NCBI GenBank assembly: GCA_036268775.1
Contig: DATATM010000005.1
Location: forward strand, 73,567-137,566
Reading direction: 5' to 3'
Origin: DASZIT01 sp036268775
GTDB lineage: Bacteria > Actinomycetota > Acidimicrobiia > Acidimicrobiales > RAAP-2
Length of the DNA stretch: 64,000 bases
Shown here: positions 7,456 to 15,665 of the stretch, piece after piece
How the letters are laid out: the number at the start of each line of letters is the position of its first letter
Numbering within the stretch: position 1 is the first letter of the stretch
The notes under the pieces: generated by a model
What the model saw: the letters and a program-made list of their open reading frames with translations, nothing else
Told to the model about the DNA's origin: nothing
Databases searched by the model: none
Position numbers and translations under genes: made by a program

Positions 7456-9897
7456 ATGGCCGACGGGAGCGCCGAGGTGCGCTTCGACGAGGAGGACATG
7501 CCCTACCCGGGGCCTCCCCCCGGTTATCGGGCCGACGAGCAGATCGATCCGGAGGAACTGCTGGCGGGGCTCACCGTGCCCCAGCGGGCGTCGGTCATCC
7601 ATCGTGGCGGCCCGCTGCTGATCATCGCCGGCGCCGGATCCGGGAAGACCCGGGTGCTCACCCGGCGGATCGCCCACCTCATCGCCACCCGGGACGCCGC
7701 CCCCTGGCAGATCCTGGCCATCACCTTCACCAACAAGGCGGCCGACGAGATGCGCCGCCGGGTGGTCGAGCTGGTCGGCCCCCGCGGGAAGCGGATGTGG
7801 GTGTCGACCTTCCACTCCGCCGGGGTCCGCATCCTCCGGGCCCATGGCGACCGCCTCGGCTACAAGGGCTCGTTCACCATCTACGACGACGCCGACTCCC
7901 GGCGACTGGTGGAGATCGTCTGCCGGGAGCTGAACATCGACACCAAGAAGCTGTCGGCCCGCTCCATCCTCGGCCAGATCAGCCAAGCCAAGTCGAAGCA
8001 GATGGGGCCGTCCGAGTACCGGGGCACCACCAGCACCATCTTCGACCGTCGCATCGCCGACGTCTTCGAGATCTACCAGCAGCGGATGGTGGCGGCCAAC
8101 GCCATGGACTTCGATGACCTGCTGTTGAACACCGTCCGTCTCTTCCGTCTCCATCCCGACGTGCTCGAGCACTACCGGACCCGGTTCCGCCACGTGCTCA
8201 TCGACGAGTTCCAGGACACCAACTCGGTGCAGAACGCGCTGGCGGTGCTGTTGGCCGACAGCCACCGCAACATCGTGGTGGTGGGGGACAGCGACCAGTC
8301 GGTCTACCGGTTCCGGGGGGCCGACATCACCAACATCCTCGCCTTCGAGGAGGCGTTCCCGGATGCGACGGTGGTGACCCTGGATCAGAACTTCCGCTCC
8401 ACCCAGACCATCCTCGACGCCGCCAACGCCGTTATCGCCAACAACGTCTCCCGCAAGCCCAAGACGCTGTGGACCGATCGCGGGGTCGGCGAGCCGATCA
8501 CCCGCTACCGGGCGGAGGACGAGTACGACGAGGCCGCCTGGGTGGCCCACGAGCTCGGCCGGCTTCACCGGGGCCAGGACCTGTCGTGGGGGGACATGGC
8601 CGTCTTCTACCGGACCAACGCCCAGAGCCGGGCCCTGGAAGAGGCGATGGTCCGCTCGGAGGTGCCCTACCAGGTGGTGGGGGGGACCAAGTTCTACGAC
8701 CGGCGGGAGGTGAAGGACGTCCTCGCCTTCCTGCGGGTGTTGGTCAACCCCGACGACGAGGTCAGCTGGCGCCGGATCGTCAATGTCCCGAAACGGGGGG
8801 TGGGCGACAGTTCGATCGCCCGGTTGGCCATCTGGGCCAACCGGCACGAGGCGTCGTTCGGGGAGGCGGTGGCCCACGCCGCCGACGCCGGGGTCGGGGC
8901 CAAGGCGGCCAAGGGACTCACCAGCCTCTCCGACCTCCTGGAGCGGCTGCGCACCGAGATGCGGGTGGGCGAGCTGGCCGACGACAACGGTGACGCCATC
9001 CCTCCCGGGGCGCTGGTGCTGGCCCCCACCGATGCCGCCCCCGGGACCGAGGCGGCCCCGGCGGCCAGCCCGGCCGCCGGGGGCGGGACGCTCGGCCCCG
9101 GCGAGCTGGTGGTGGCCATTCTGGAGCGGACCGGTTACCGCAACGAGTTGCTGGCCGACGGGAGCATCGAGGCCCTCGGACGGGTGGAGAACGTCGACGA
9201 GCTGGCCGGCAACGCCTCCCAGTACCCGACCCTCGCCGAGTTCCTGGAGGCGACCGCGTTGATCGCCGGCGCCGACGAGTTGCGGGACGATGGCGGGCTG
9301 GTGTCGCTGATGACCATGCACATCGCCAAAGGCCTCGAGTTCCCGGCGGTGTTCATGGCCGGCATGGAGGACGGCATCTTCCCCCACTTCCGTTCCCTCG
9401 GGGACCCGGTGGAGCTGGAGGAGGAGCGCCGGCTCTGTTACGTCGGCATCACCCGGGCCGAACGGTTCCTGTTCGTCTCCCATGCCTGGAGCCGGATGCT
9501 GTTCGGCAGCAGCGGCAGCAACATCCCCAGCCGCTTCCTGAACGAGATTCCCGCCGAGCTGATCCGGGACGTCGGCGGCAGCCGGGAGGACTACCAGTTG
9601 AACCTGGATGGCCGGTACCGGGAGCGCGGCGATCGCGACGACGCCGGCACCCCGGGGCGCAGCGTGTTCGGACGGGGGGTTGCCCGTTCGGGACCCGGAG
9701 CTCGGCGGGCCGGCGAGTCCACCGGGGCCGAGCTGTTGGAGCTGGCCGTCGGGGACAAGGTGGTCCACGGAGTCTGGGGGGAAGGGAAGGTGGTGGTCGT
9801 CGGCGGAGCCGGCGAGGACGCCGAGGCCGAGGTGGTCTTCGACAGCGTCGGCCGCAAGAAACTTCTCCTCCGCATGGCGCCGCTCAAGCGGGCGTAG
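7456..9897 (+). CDS. pcrA: UvrD/PcrA-type superfamily 1 DNA helicase
   Basis: A 3'-to-5' helicase of repair and replication-restart type, 813 residues from ATG 7456 (an in-frame ATG at 7444 overlaps the guaA stop and is less likely). SF1A motifs in order are the Q-motif-like LTVPQRASV, Walker A AGAGSGKTR, Ia TFTNKAADEMRRR, II IDEFQDTNSVQ, III GDSDQSVYRFRGA, IV LDQNFRST, V TMHIAKGLEFPAVF and VI YVGITRAERFL. The C-terminus carries the PcrA-type tail (VVHGVWGEGKVV) thought to contact RNA polymerase. It has an extra Ala/Pro/Gly-rich insertion around residues 510-550. It lies three bases after guaA. Confidence 0.95.
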   Translation: MADGSAEVRFDEEDMPYPGPPPGYRADEQIDPEELLAGLTVPQRASVIHRGGPLLIIAGAGSGKTRVLTRRIAHLIATRDAAPWQILAITFTNKAADEMRRRVVELVGPRGKRMWVSTFHSAGVRILRAHGDRLGYKGSFTIYDDADSRRLVEIVCRELNIDTKKLSARSILGQISQAKSKQMGPSEYRGTTSTIFDRRIADVFEIYQQRMVAANAMDFDDLLLNTVRLFRLHPDVLEHYRTRFRHVLIDEFQDTNSVQNALAVLLADSHRNIVVVGDSDQSVYRFRGADITNILAFEEAFPDATVVTLDQNFRSTQTILDAANAVIANNVSRKPKTLWTDRGVGEPITRYRAEDEYDEAAWVAHELGRLHRGQDLSWGDMAVFYRTNAQSRALEEAMVRSEVPYQVVGGTKFYDRREVKDVLAFLRVLVNPDDEVSWRRIVNVPKRGVGDSSIARLAIWANRHEASFGEAVAHAADAGVGAKAAKGLTSLSDLLERLRTEMRVGELADDNGDAIPPGALVLAPTDAAPGTEAAPAASPAAGGGTLGPGELVVAILERTGYRNELLADGSIEALGRVENVDELAGNASQYPTLAEFLEATALIAGADELRDDGGLVSLMTMHIAKGLEFPAVFMAGMEDGIFPHFRSLGDPVELEEERRLCYVGITRAERFLFVSHAWSRMLFGSSGSNIPSRFLNEIPAELIRDVGGSREDYQLNLDGRYRERGDRDDAGTPGRSVFGRGVARSGPGARRAGESTGAELLELAVGDKVVHGVWGEGKVVVVGGAGEDAEAEVVFDSVGRKKLLLRMAPLKRA

Positions 9898-9908
9898 CCA
9901 GTCTTCCG

Positions 9909-11624
9909 ATGAGCGGGGCACCGGCCAGCCGTCCATCCCGGCCGGCGCGCCCGGCGTGGTCGGCCTCGTTCTGGCCGGTCAGCCTGGCCGTCACCGTGGT
10001 GGCCTTCGGGGTCGGTGTGGTCAAGCTGGTGACCGACTTCGGGAAGCCGTACTACCACTACGGCGATCAGGCCGTCCTGGCGTCGCGGGTGGGCGACGCG
10101 ATGCGATTCCATGTCGAACTGGGCCCGTACTCGCGGTTCGGCTGGAGCCATCCCGGCCCCGCCCTCTTCTATCTGCAGGCCCCCATCTACAGCCTGTCGA
10201 ACACCAACCCCCGTTCGCTGTTCGTCGGCTCGTTGCTTATCAACGGGATCTGTATCGTCGCCGCCCTGGCGGTGGTCCGCCGGTTCGCCGGCGAATGGTC
10301 GGCGCTGTGGGCAGCGGCAGTGGTGGGGGTGACCCTCCTGGCTCTCGGGGCCAACGCCATCGAGACGTTCTGGAATCCCGACCTCGAAGCCGCCGGGGTG
10401 CTGCTGGTGATGGTGCTCACCGCCGGGGCGATCGCCGGCTCCGGCCTCTCGGTCCTCGGGCTGGCGGTGGTCGGCTCCTACGTGGTGCAGACCGATGTCG
10501 GCACCGTGCCCATCATCGGGGTGATGGCGGTGGCCTCGGTCATCGGTTACTTCGTCCAGCTGGTGGTGCGGCGCCGCCACCGCCGTCGGCGCCGGAACCG
10601 GCGTCGGGCGGAACGCCGGACCGTCCGGCTGTTCCCGCTGGTGGCGGCGGCGGCCGGGGTGGCGGTGCTGGCCGTCGCCTGGATCCCCCCGCTGGCCCAG
10701 CAGTTCCGGGGCCATCCCGGGAATCTGACCGCCCTCTATGACTTCTTCACCAACCCGACGGCCACGGCGGCCAAGTTCGGGTCGACCCACAGCCTGTCGG
10801 CGGCCTGGGCGGTGGTGGCCAACTCGACCACCGCGGTCCCCTTCGGCAACGTCTCGAACACGGCGGTGATGACCACCGCCTCCGCCGGGCGGCAGTGGAC
10901 GGTGGTCGTCTGGGCGGGTCTGGCGGTGATCGGCCTGGTCTGGGCCGTCTGGCGACGTCGGTGGTTCGCCTTCGGACTCGGCTTCACCACCTTGGTCGGC
11001 CTGGCGGTGTCGGTCATCGCGGTGGAGCGCATCGTGGGACCGATCGGGAACTACCTGGGGTTCTGGATGCAACTGGTGCCGGTGCCGGCAGTGGTGGCGA
11101 TCGGGGTGCTGACGGTGGAGGCGCGGCAGCCCCGCCCGGCGCCGGCCGACTCGCCAACCGATTCGCCGACCGTGTCTCCGGTGTGGTGGCGGGTCGGGAT
11201 CGGCTGGGCACTGGCCGTCGTCCTGGTGCTGCCGATGGTCGGGGTGGCCGGGCAGCTGGGCCGAGGCTCGGCATTGGTCGATTCCACCGGGAACCCGGAG
11301 ATCGCCCAACTCACCGGGTTCACCACCGCCCACTTGAAGCTGTCCTCGGCTCGAGACGTCTTGGTGGTGATGGGCAATGCCGACCGGTGGCCGGAGGCGA
11401 GCGGCCTGGTCCTGCAGCTCTCCAACGACGGCTACCACCCGACGGTGACGCCCACCTGGGGGTTCATGTTCACCCCCCGGTACGTGGCCGGTTCCGCCCC
11501 CCAGGCCCAAGTGGTGCTCACTGACGGGACCGGGACATCGGCTCCCGCCACCGCCCTTTCCCAGACGTATTCGCTCGGCGACGTGCCCACCACCATCACC
11601 TTCGTGCCGGCTCCCACTGGCTGA
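9909..11624 (+). CDS. polytopic membrane protein, possible GT-C-type glycosyltransferase
   Basis: 571 residues with about eleven hydrophobic segments. After the first helix a periplasmic loop holds HYGDQAVLASRV, and a second contains GPYSRFGWSHPGPALFYLQAP. An acidic residue in the first loop and a His-Pro-Gly-Pro motif before the next helices resemble lipid-linked-sugar GT-C enzymes, but this is structural analogy and not a firm family match. A basic cytoplasmic loop (RRRHRRRRRNRRR) lies near residues 221-236. The ATG is 11 bases after the pcrA stop. TAGCCA, beginning with that stop codon, sits eight bases upstream and could be a weak -10. Confidence 0.6.
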   Translation: MSGAPASRPSRPARPAWSASFWPVSLAVTVVAFGVGVVKLVTDFGKPYYHYGDQAVLASRVGDAMRFHVELGPYSRFGWSHPGPALFYLQAPIYSLSNTNPRSLFVGSLLINGICIVAALAVVRRFAGEWSALWAAAVVGVTLLALGANAIETFWNPDLEAAGVLLVMVLTAGAIAGSGLSVLGLAVVGSYVVQTDVGTVPIIGVMAVASVIGYFVQLVVRRRHRRRRRNRRRAERRTVRLFPLVAAAAGVAVLAVAWIPPLAQQFRGHPGNLTALYDFFTNPTATAAKFGSTHSLSAAWAVVANSTTAVPFGNVSNTAVMTTASAGRQWTVVVWAGLAVIGLVWAVWRRRWFAFGLGFTTLVGLAVSVIAVERIVGPIGNYLGFWMQLVPVPAVVAIGVLTVEARQPRPAPADSPTDSPTVSPVWWRVGIGWALAVVLVLPMVGVAGQLGRGSALVDSTGNPEIAQLTGFTTAHLKLSSARDVLVVMGNADRWPEASGLVLQLSNDGYHPTVTPTWGFMFTPRYVAGSAPQAQVVLTDGTGTSAPATALSQTYSLGDVPTTITFVPAPTG

Positions 11625-11736
11625 GACACGGAAGCCGTTCAAAAGGGGTGAGATGAAACCGGCCGGGATTCTCCGGCTCCAAAAAGAGCTCGCAAGCCCA
11701 CCACAAGATTGCAGGTATTCAGCAGTTTCTTGTGAG

Positions 11737-11742
11737 TACACT
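11737..11742 (+). promoter_or_regulatory. possible -10 of the TIG-repeat protein gene
   Basis: TACACT lies 70 bases upstream of ATG 11813, in the AT-richer part of the 188-base gap after the membrane-protein gene. No convincing -35 sits at 17 bases, so the assignment is tentative. Confidence 0.3.
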
Positions 11743-11812
11743 GGCCGCGATCGAGCACTGTTGGAAAGCCAGCAGATCCCGATGGACCAAGAGCACAGGG
11801 AGCCTCACGAGC

Positions 11813-14800
11813 ATGCAATTCCAGACCGAGGGACGAACGCGAGCTCGACGGGGCGCCATCTTTGTCATGGTGCTCGCCACCATCGCCGCGCTGATGGTCA
11901 GCTTCACCACCCCGGCCGCCGCCGCCGGGCCTGATTCCGGATCGGGGAGCGCCTTTGGCATTCAAGCGCAGCTCCTCGGGGCCAACCTCATCGCCCCGAC
12001 TCCGAGCGTGGCGCTCGGCCCCCTCGGTGAGACTCACTCCCTCACCTCTGTCCCGGTCAGCCTCCCCGGCGTCTTGACCACTGACGTGCTCAATGCCACC
12101 AGCGCGTCGACCAACTTCGGAACCGCCGCCGAGAACATCACCGGCACCGCCGGAGCCGCCGGCATCAACCTGTTGGGGGCGGCCGGCCTCGACATCGGCG
12201 CGGTCAACTCCGCCTGCGTGTCCAACGCCGGCGGTTCGGCCGGAGCCACCCAGATCCTGAGCATCACCGCGGCCGGCACTCCGATCCCCGTCCCGACCGG
12301 GTCCAACCAGACGCTGTCGCTGCCCGCCCCGCTCAACGCGCTGTTGAACGTGGTGGTCAACGCCCAATCGGTGACCAACGCGGTCGGCTCCACCAGCATC
12401 GCGGTCGACGCCCTGGAAGTCCACATCCTCACCACCGGCGTGGTGGTCATCGTCGGTCGCTCCCAGTGCGCCGCCAGTGGACCCGATATCAACGTGGGCC
12501 CGACCATCACCTCCCTCACCCCCACCTCCGGCCCGATCGCCGGTGGCACCACCGTCACCATCACCGGGACCGGCTTCACCGGCACCCCGACGGTTGATTT
12601 CGGTTCCACCCCGGCCACCGGGGTCACCATCACCACCCCGCCGCCGACCTTCCCGCCCTCCACCGTCACCACCCTCACCGCGGTGTCCCCGGCCCACGCC
12701 GTCGGCCCGGTGCCGGTGACGGTGACCGTCGGGGCATTGACCAGCGCGGTGACGGCCGCCGGCACCTTCACCTATACCTCCGGTAGCACCCCGACCGTCA
12801 CCGGCCTGAGTCCGACCTCCGGCCCGATCGCCGGCGGCACCAGTGTGACCATCACCGGCACCGGCTTCACCGCCGGGTCGGCGGTGGCCTTCGGGGCGTT
12901 GCCCGCCACCACTGTCACCTTCAACAGTGCCACCAGCCTCACCGCCGTCTCCCCGCCCCAGGCGGCCGGACCGGTGTTCGTGACCGTCACCAATGCCGGC
13001 GGGACCAGCCCGACCTCGGCGGCCGGCACCTTCACCTACGTGGCCGGGACCGCCCCCACCGTCACCGAACTGAGTCCGACCTCCGGCCCGATCGCCGGCG
13101 GCACCACCGTGACCATCACCGGGACCGGGTTCACCAATGCCTCCACCGTCAGCTTCGGGGGGACCGCCGCCACCGGCGTCACCTTCACCAGCAGCATCAG
13201 CCTGACCGCGGTGTCCCCCGCCCATGCGGTGGGCCCGGTGGATGTGACCGTCACCACCGGCGGCCTGACCAGTCCGGCCACCCCCGCGGACATCTTCACC
13301 TACACCACCGCCACCACCCCGACGGTCACCGGTCTGGCTCCGACCTCCGGCCCGATCGCCGGTGGGACCTCGGTGGTGATCACCGGAACCGGCTTCACCA
13401 ACGCCTCGACGGTGAAGTTCGGGACGGTGGCCGCCACCAGCGTCACCTTCACCAGCGCCACCAGCCTCACCGCGGTGTCGCCGGCCCAGGCGGCCGGACC
13501 GGTGTTCGTCACCGTCACCGACACCGGGGGCACCAGCCCGACCTCGACGGCCGGCACCTTCACCTACGTGGCCGGGACCGCCCCGACCGTCACCGGTCTG
13601 ACCCCCACTTCGGGTCCGACCACCGGAGGCACCTCGGTGACCATCACCGGGACCAACTTCACCAACGGCTCCACGGTGAGTTTCGGTTCCACCGCCGCCA
13701 CCAGCGTGACCTTCAACAGTGCCACCGGCCTCACCGCGGTGTCGCCGGCCCATGCGGCCGGGGCGGTGTTCGTCACCGTCACCAACGCCGGGGGAACCAG
13801 CGGCACCTCGCCGGCCGGCACCTTCACCTTTGTGCCCCCCACCGGCCCGCCGCCGGTCATCACCGGGATCACCCCGACCAGTGGGGCTCCGGGTGGGGGT
13901 AACACCATCGAGGTGGTGGGGACCAACCTGTGCGGCGCCACCGCGCTGTTCTTCGGCACCACCGCCAGCCCGGCCTTCACCGTCAACGCTTCTTGCACCA
14001 TCCTGACGGTCACCGTGCCCCCCGGGCATGGCACCGTGCCGGTCACCGTGTTCACCCCCAACGGGGTGTCCACCGGTCCGGTGGGCTACACCTACATCCA
14101 GCCCGGCTATTGGATGTCGGCCGGTGACGGTGGGGTGTTCGCCTTCGGTGGGGCCCAGTTCTTCGGATCGATGGGAGGTCGTCCCCTCAACCAGCCGATC
14201 GTGTCGATGACCGACACCCCCGACCACCAGGGCTACTGGCTGTTCGCCGCCGACGGCGGGGTGTTCGCCTTCGGTGACGCCCAGTTCTACGGCTCGGTCC
14301 CGGGCGTGCTCGGACCCTTCGGGAAGACCCTCAACGCCCCCATCGTGGCCGCCGAGTCTTCCCCGACCGGGCACGGTTACCGGATGTTCGCCGCTGACGG
14401 CGGAGTCTTCGACTTCGGCGACGCCGCCTACGTCGGGTCGCTGCCCGGGCTCAACATCGTCCCCAACCACCCGATCGTGGCCGCCACCTCGGCTCCGCTC
14501 GGTCAGGGCTACTGGCTGGTGGCCGGCGACGGCGGGGTCTTCAACTTCGGCTCGGCCGGCTTCTTCGGCTCCGAGGGCGGACAGCCGCTGAACGCCGGCA
14601 TCGTGTCCATGTCGGCCACCCCCACCTCGGCCGGCTACTGGATCTTCGGCGCCGACGGCGGGGTCTTCAACTTCGGGGACGCCCGGCTGTTCGGGTCGAT
14701 GGGCGGGGTGCACCTGAACAAGCCGATCACCTTCGGGGTATCCACCACCACCGGGAACGGCTACTGGCTGTTCGCCGCCGACGGCGGGGTGTTCAACTTC

Positions 14801-14875
14801 GGTGACGCGCCGTTCCTCGGCTCGCTCGGCGCCCTGCCCCTCAACTCGCCGATCGACAGCGGCGTCGGCTTCTAA
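11813..14875 (+). CDS. secreted surface protein: anchor-P-like domain, six TIG repeats, C-terminal GYW/DGGVF repeats
   Basis: A protein of 1020 residues. A signal peptide covers about residues 1-38: basic RTRARR, a hydrophobic stretch, then an AAAAG cleavage region. Next is a domain of about 190 residues (SAFGIQAQLL, ETHSLTSVPV, VDALEVHILTTGVVVIVGRSQC) resembling choice-of-anchor-P proteins. Six immunoglobulin-like TIG/IPT units follow, opening with PTSGPIAGGT-type motifs, four of them exactly 88 residues long. The C-terminus has six repeats of GYW-x3-A-DGGVF-x-FG-x-A-x-F-x-GS spaced 42-48 residues, probably a propeller-like or beta-solenoid domain. ATG 11813 is chosen because the signal peptide begins there. 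An in-frame GTG at 11732 would add 27 unlikely residues. The role is probably adhesion or surface structure, which is inference. Confidence 0.85.
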   Translation: MQFQTEGRTRARRGAIFVMVLATIAALMVSFTTPAAAAGPDSGSGSAFGIQAQLLGANLIAPTPSVALGPLGETHSLTSVPVSLPGVLTTDVLNATSASTNFGTAAENITGTAGAAGINLLGAAGLDIGAVNSACVSNAGGSAGATQILSITAAGTPIPVPTGSNQTLSLPAPLNALLNVVVNAQSVTNAVGSTSIAVDALEVHILTTGVVVIVGRSQCAASGPDINVGPTITSLTPTSGPIAGGTTVTITGTGFTGTPTVDFGSTPATGVTITTPPPTFPPSTVTTLTAVSPAHAVGPVPVTVTVGALTSAVTAAGTFTYTSGSTPTVTGLSPTSGPIAGGTSVTITGTGFTAGSAVAFGALPATTVTFNSATSLTAVSPPQAAGPVFVTVTNAGGTSPTSAAGTFTYVAGTAPTVTELSPTSGPIAGGTTVTITGTGFTNASTVSFGGTAATGVTFTSSISLTAVSPAHAVGPVDVTVTTGGLTSPATPADIFTYTTATTPTVTGLAPTSGPIAGGTSVVITGTGFTNASTVKFGTVAATSVTFTSATSLTAVSPAQAAGPVFVTVTDTGGTSPTSTAGTFTYVAGTAPTVTGLTPTSGPTTGGTSVTITGTNFTNGSTVSFGSTAATSVTFNSATGLTAVSPAHAAGAVFVTVTNAGGTSGTSPAGTFTFVPPTGPPPVITGITPTSGAPGGGNTIEVVGTNLCGATALFFGTTASPAFTVNASCTILTVTVPPGHGTVPVTVFTPNGVSTGPVGYTYIQPGYWMSAGDGGVFAFGGAQFFGSMGGRPLNQPIVSMTDTPDHQGYWLFAADGGVFAFGDAQFYGSVPGVLGPFGKTLNAPIVAAESSPTGHGYRMFAADGGVFDFGDAAYVGSLPGLNIVPNHPIVAATSAPLGQGYWLVAGDGGVFNFGSAGFFGSEGGQPLNAGIVSMSATPTSAGYWIFGADGGVFNFGDARLFGSMGGVHLNKPITFGVSTTTGNGYWLFAADGGVFNFGDAPFLGSLGALPLNSPIDSGVGF
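12791..13846 (+). repeat. four tandem 264-bp TIG/IPT coding repeats
   Basis: The ACCTCCGG-type core (ACTTCGGG in the last unit) of the PTSGP motif recurs at 12815, 13079, 13343 and 13607, exactly 264 bases apart each time. DNA identity between units is high. A first, 27-base-longer unit begins near 12496 and a diverged sixth near 13850. The exact spacing implies recent unit duplication or gene conversion. Confidence 0.9.
14105..14875 (+). repeat. six GYW..DGGVF coding repeats
   Basis: GYW/GYR codons occur at 14105, 14231, 14375, 14507, 14633 and 14759, giving spacings of 126, 144, 132, 126 and 126 bases. Each unit carries DGGVF or a close variant, then FG and a GS end. This tail is separate from the TIG array in the same gene. 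Confidence 0.85.
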
Positions 14876-14903
14876 CCGACCGGCTCTGGCGACCGCCCCC
14901 GGC

Positions 14904-15665
14904 TCACCCCGGGAGGCGGCGCCAGATGCCGCTCGGCAGGGTGCGCATCACCGCGAACGCCCACCGGAGCAGCGGGGGCACGTAGACCACCGACGCCCCT
15001 GACTCGATCCCCCGCACCACCGCCTCGGCCACCGCCTCGGGGGTGGTCGGCAGCGGAGCCGGGGACATCCCCTCGGTCATCCTCCCCACCACGAATCCCG
15101 GCCGCACGATCATCACGCTGACCCCGCTGCCGTGCAGCGAGTCGGCCAGTCCCTGGGAGAAGGCGTCGAGGCCGGCCTTGGAGGCGCCGTAGATGAAGTT
15201 GGCCTTCCGGGCCCGGAGCCCGGCCACCGACGACAGCACCACCAGCCGTCCGTAGCCCTGGTGCCGCAACCGGTCGGCCACCGCCAGCATGGCGGAGGCG
15301 AGCCCGGCGAAGTTGGTGGTGAGGACCCCGGCGGCGGCGGCGGGATCGTGCTCGTCGACCTCCTGATCGCCGAGGACCCCGGCGGCCACCACCACCAGGT
15401 CGATGTCGCCGAACTGCTCGAAGATGCCACCGATCACCGAGGCGTGGTGCTCGACGTCGGTGACCTCGAAGTCGACCGTCTCGATGGTGTCGGCCCCGGC
15501 GGCCGCCGCGCTCTCTGCCGCTGCCAGCAGCCTCGGGCTGTCCCGGCCGGCCAGGATCACCGTGCGGCAGCGGGCGGGTACCAACCTGGCCACGATGGCC
15601 TGGGCGATCTCCGACGACCCCCCGAGGACCAGCACGGACTGGGGGCGGCCGATGGCGTCGATCAT
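14904..15665 (-). CDS. dprE2: decaprenylphosphoryl-2-keto-ribose reductase DprE2 (SDR family)
   Basis: A 253-residue short-chain dehydrogenase. DprE2 reduces the keto intermediate made by DprE1 to decaprenyl-phospho-arabinose, the only arabinose donor for cell-wall arabinan. It has the dinucleotide-binding LGGSSEIAQAIV near residue 14, the VVAAGVLGD strand, catalytic Ser in VVLSSVAG and YGASKAGLDAF (Tyr-x3-Lys). The substitution of GGSSEIA for the usual TGxxxGIG is typical of DprE2. ATG 15665 overlaps the dprE1 stop as ATGA, so translation is coupled. It is convergent with the TIG-protein gene 28 bases away. Confidence 0.92.
   Translation of the reverse strand: MIDAIGRPQSVLVLGGSSEIAQAIVARLVPARCRTVILAGRDSPRLLAAAESAAAAGADTIETVDFEVTDVEHHASVIGGIFEQFGDIDLVVVAAGVLGDQEVDEHDPAAAAGVLTTNFAGLASAMLAVADRLRHQGYGRLVVLSSVAGLRARKANFIYGASKAGLDAFSQGLADSLHGSGVSVMIVRPGFVVGRMTEGMSPAPLPTTPEAVAEAVVRGIESGASVVYVPPLLRWAFAVMRTLPSGIWRRLPG

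Noticed and set aside
7342..9936. 864-codon open frame antisense to pcrA
   Set aside because: A GC-rich shadow frame. The opposite strand carries every helicase motif.
12791..13846. Regular 264-bp spacing as a possible CRISPR array
   Set aside because: The repeats are long, coding, contiguous and in frame. There are no unique spacers and no cas genes.
11639..14713. 1024-codon open frame antisense to the TIG-repeat gene
   Set aside because: Its Gly/Arg/His-rich repeats are the reverse complement of the TIG array, and the plus-strand protein has a signal peptide and recognised domains.
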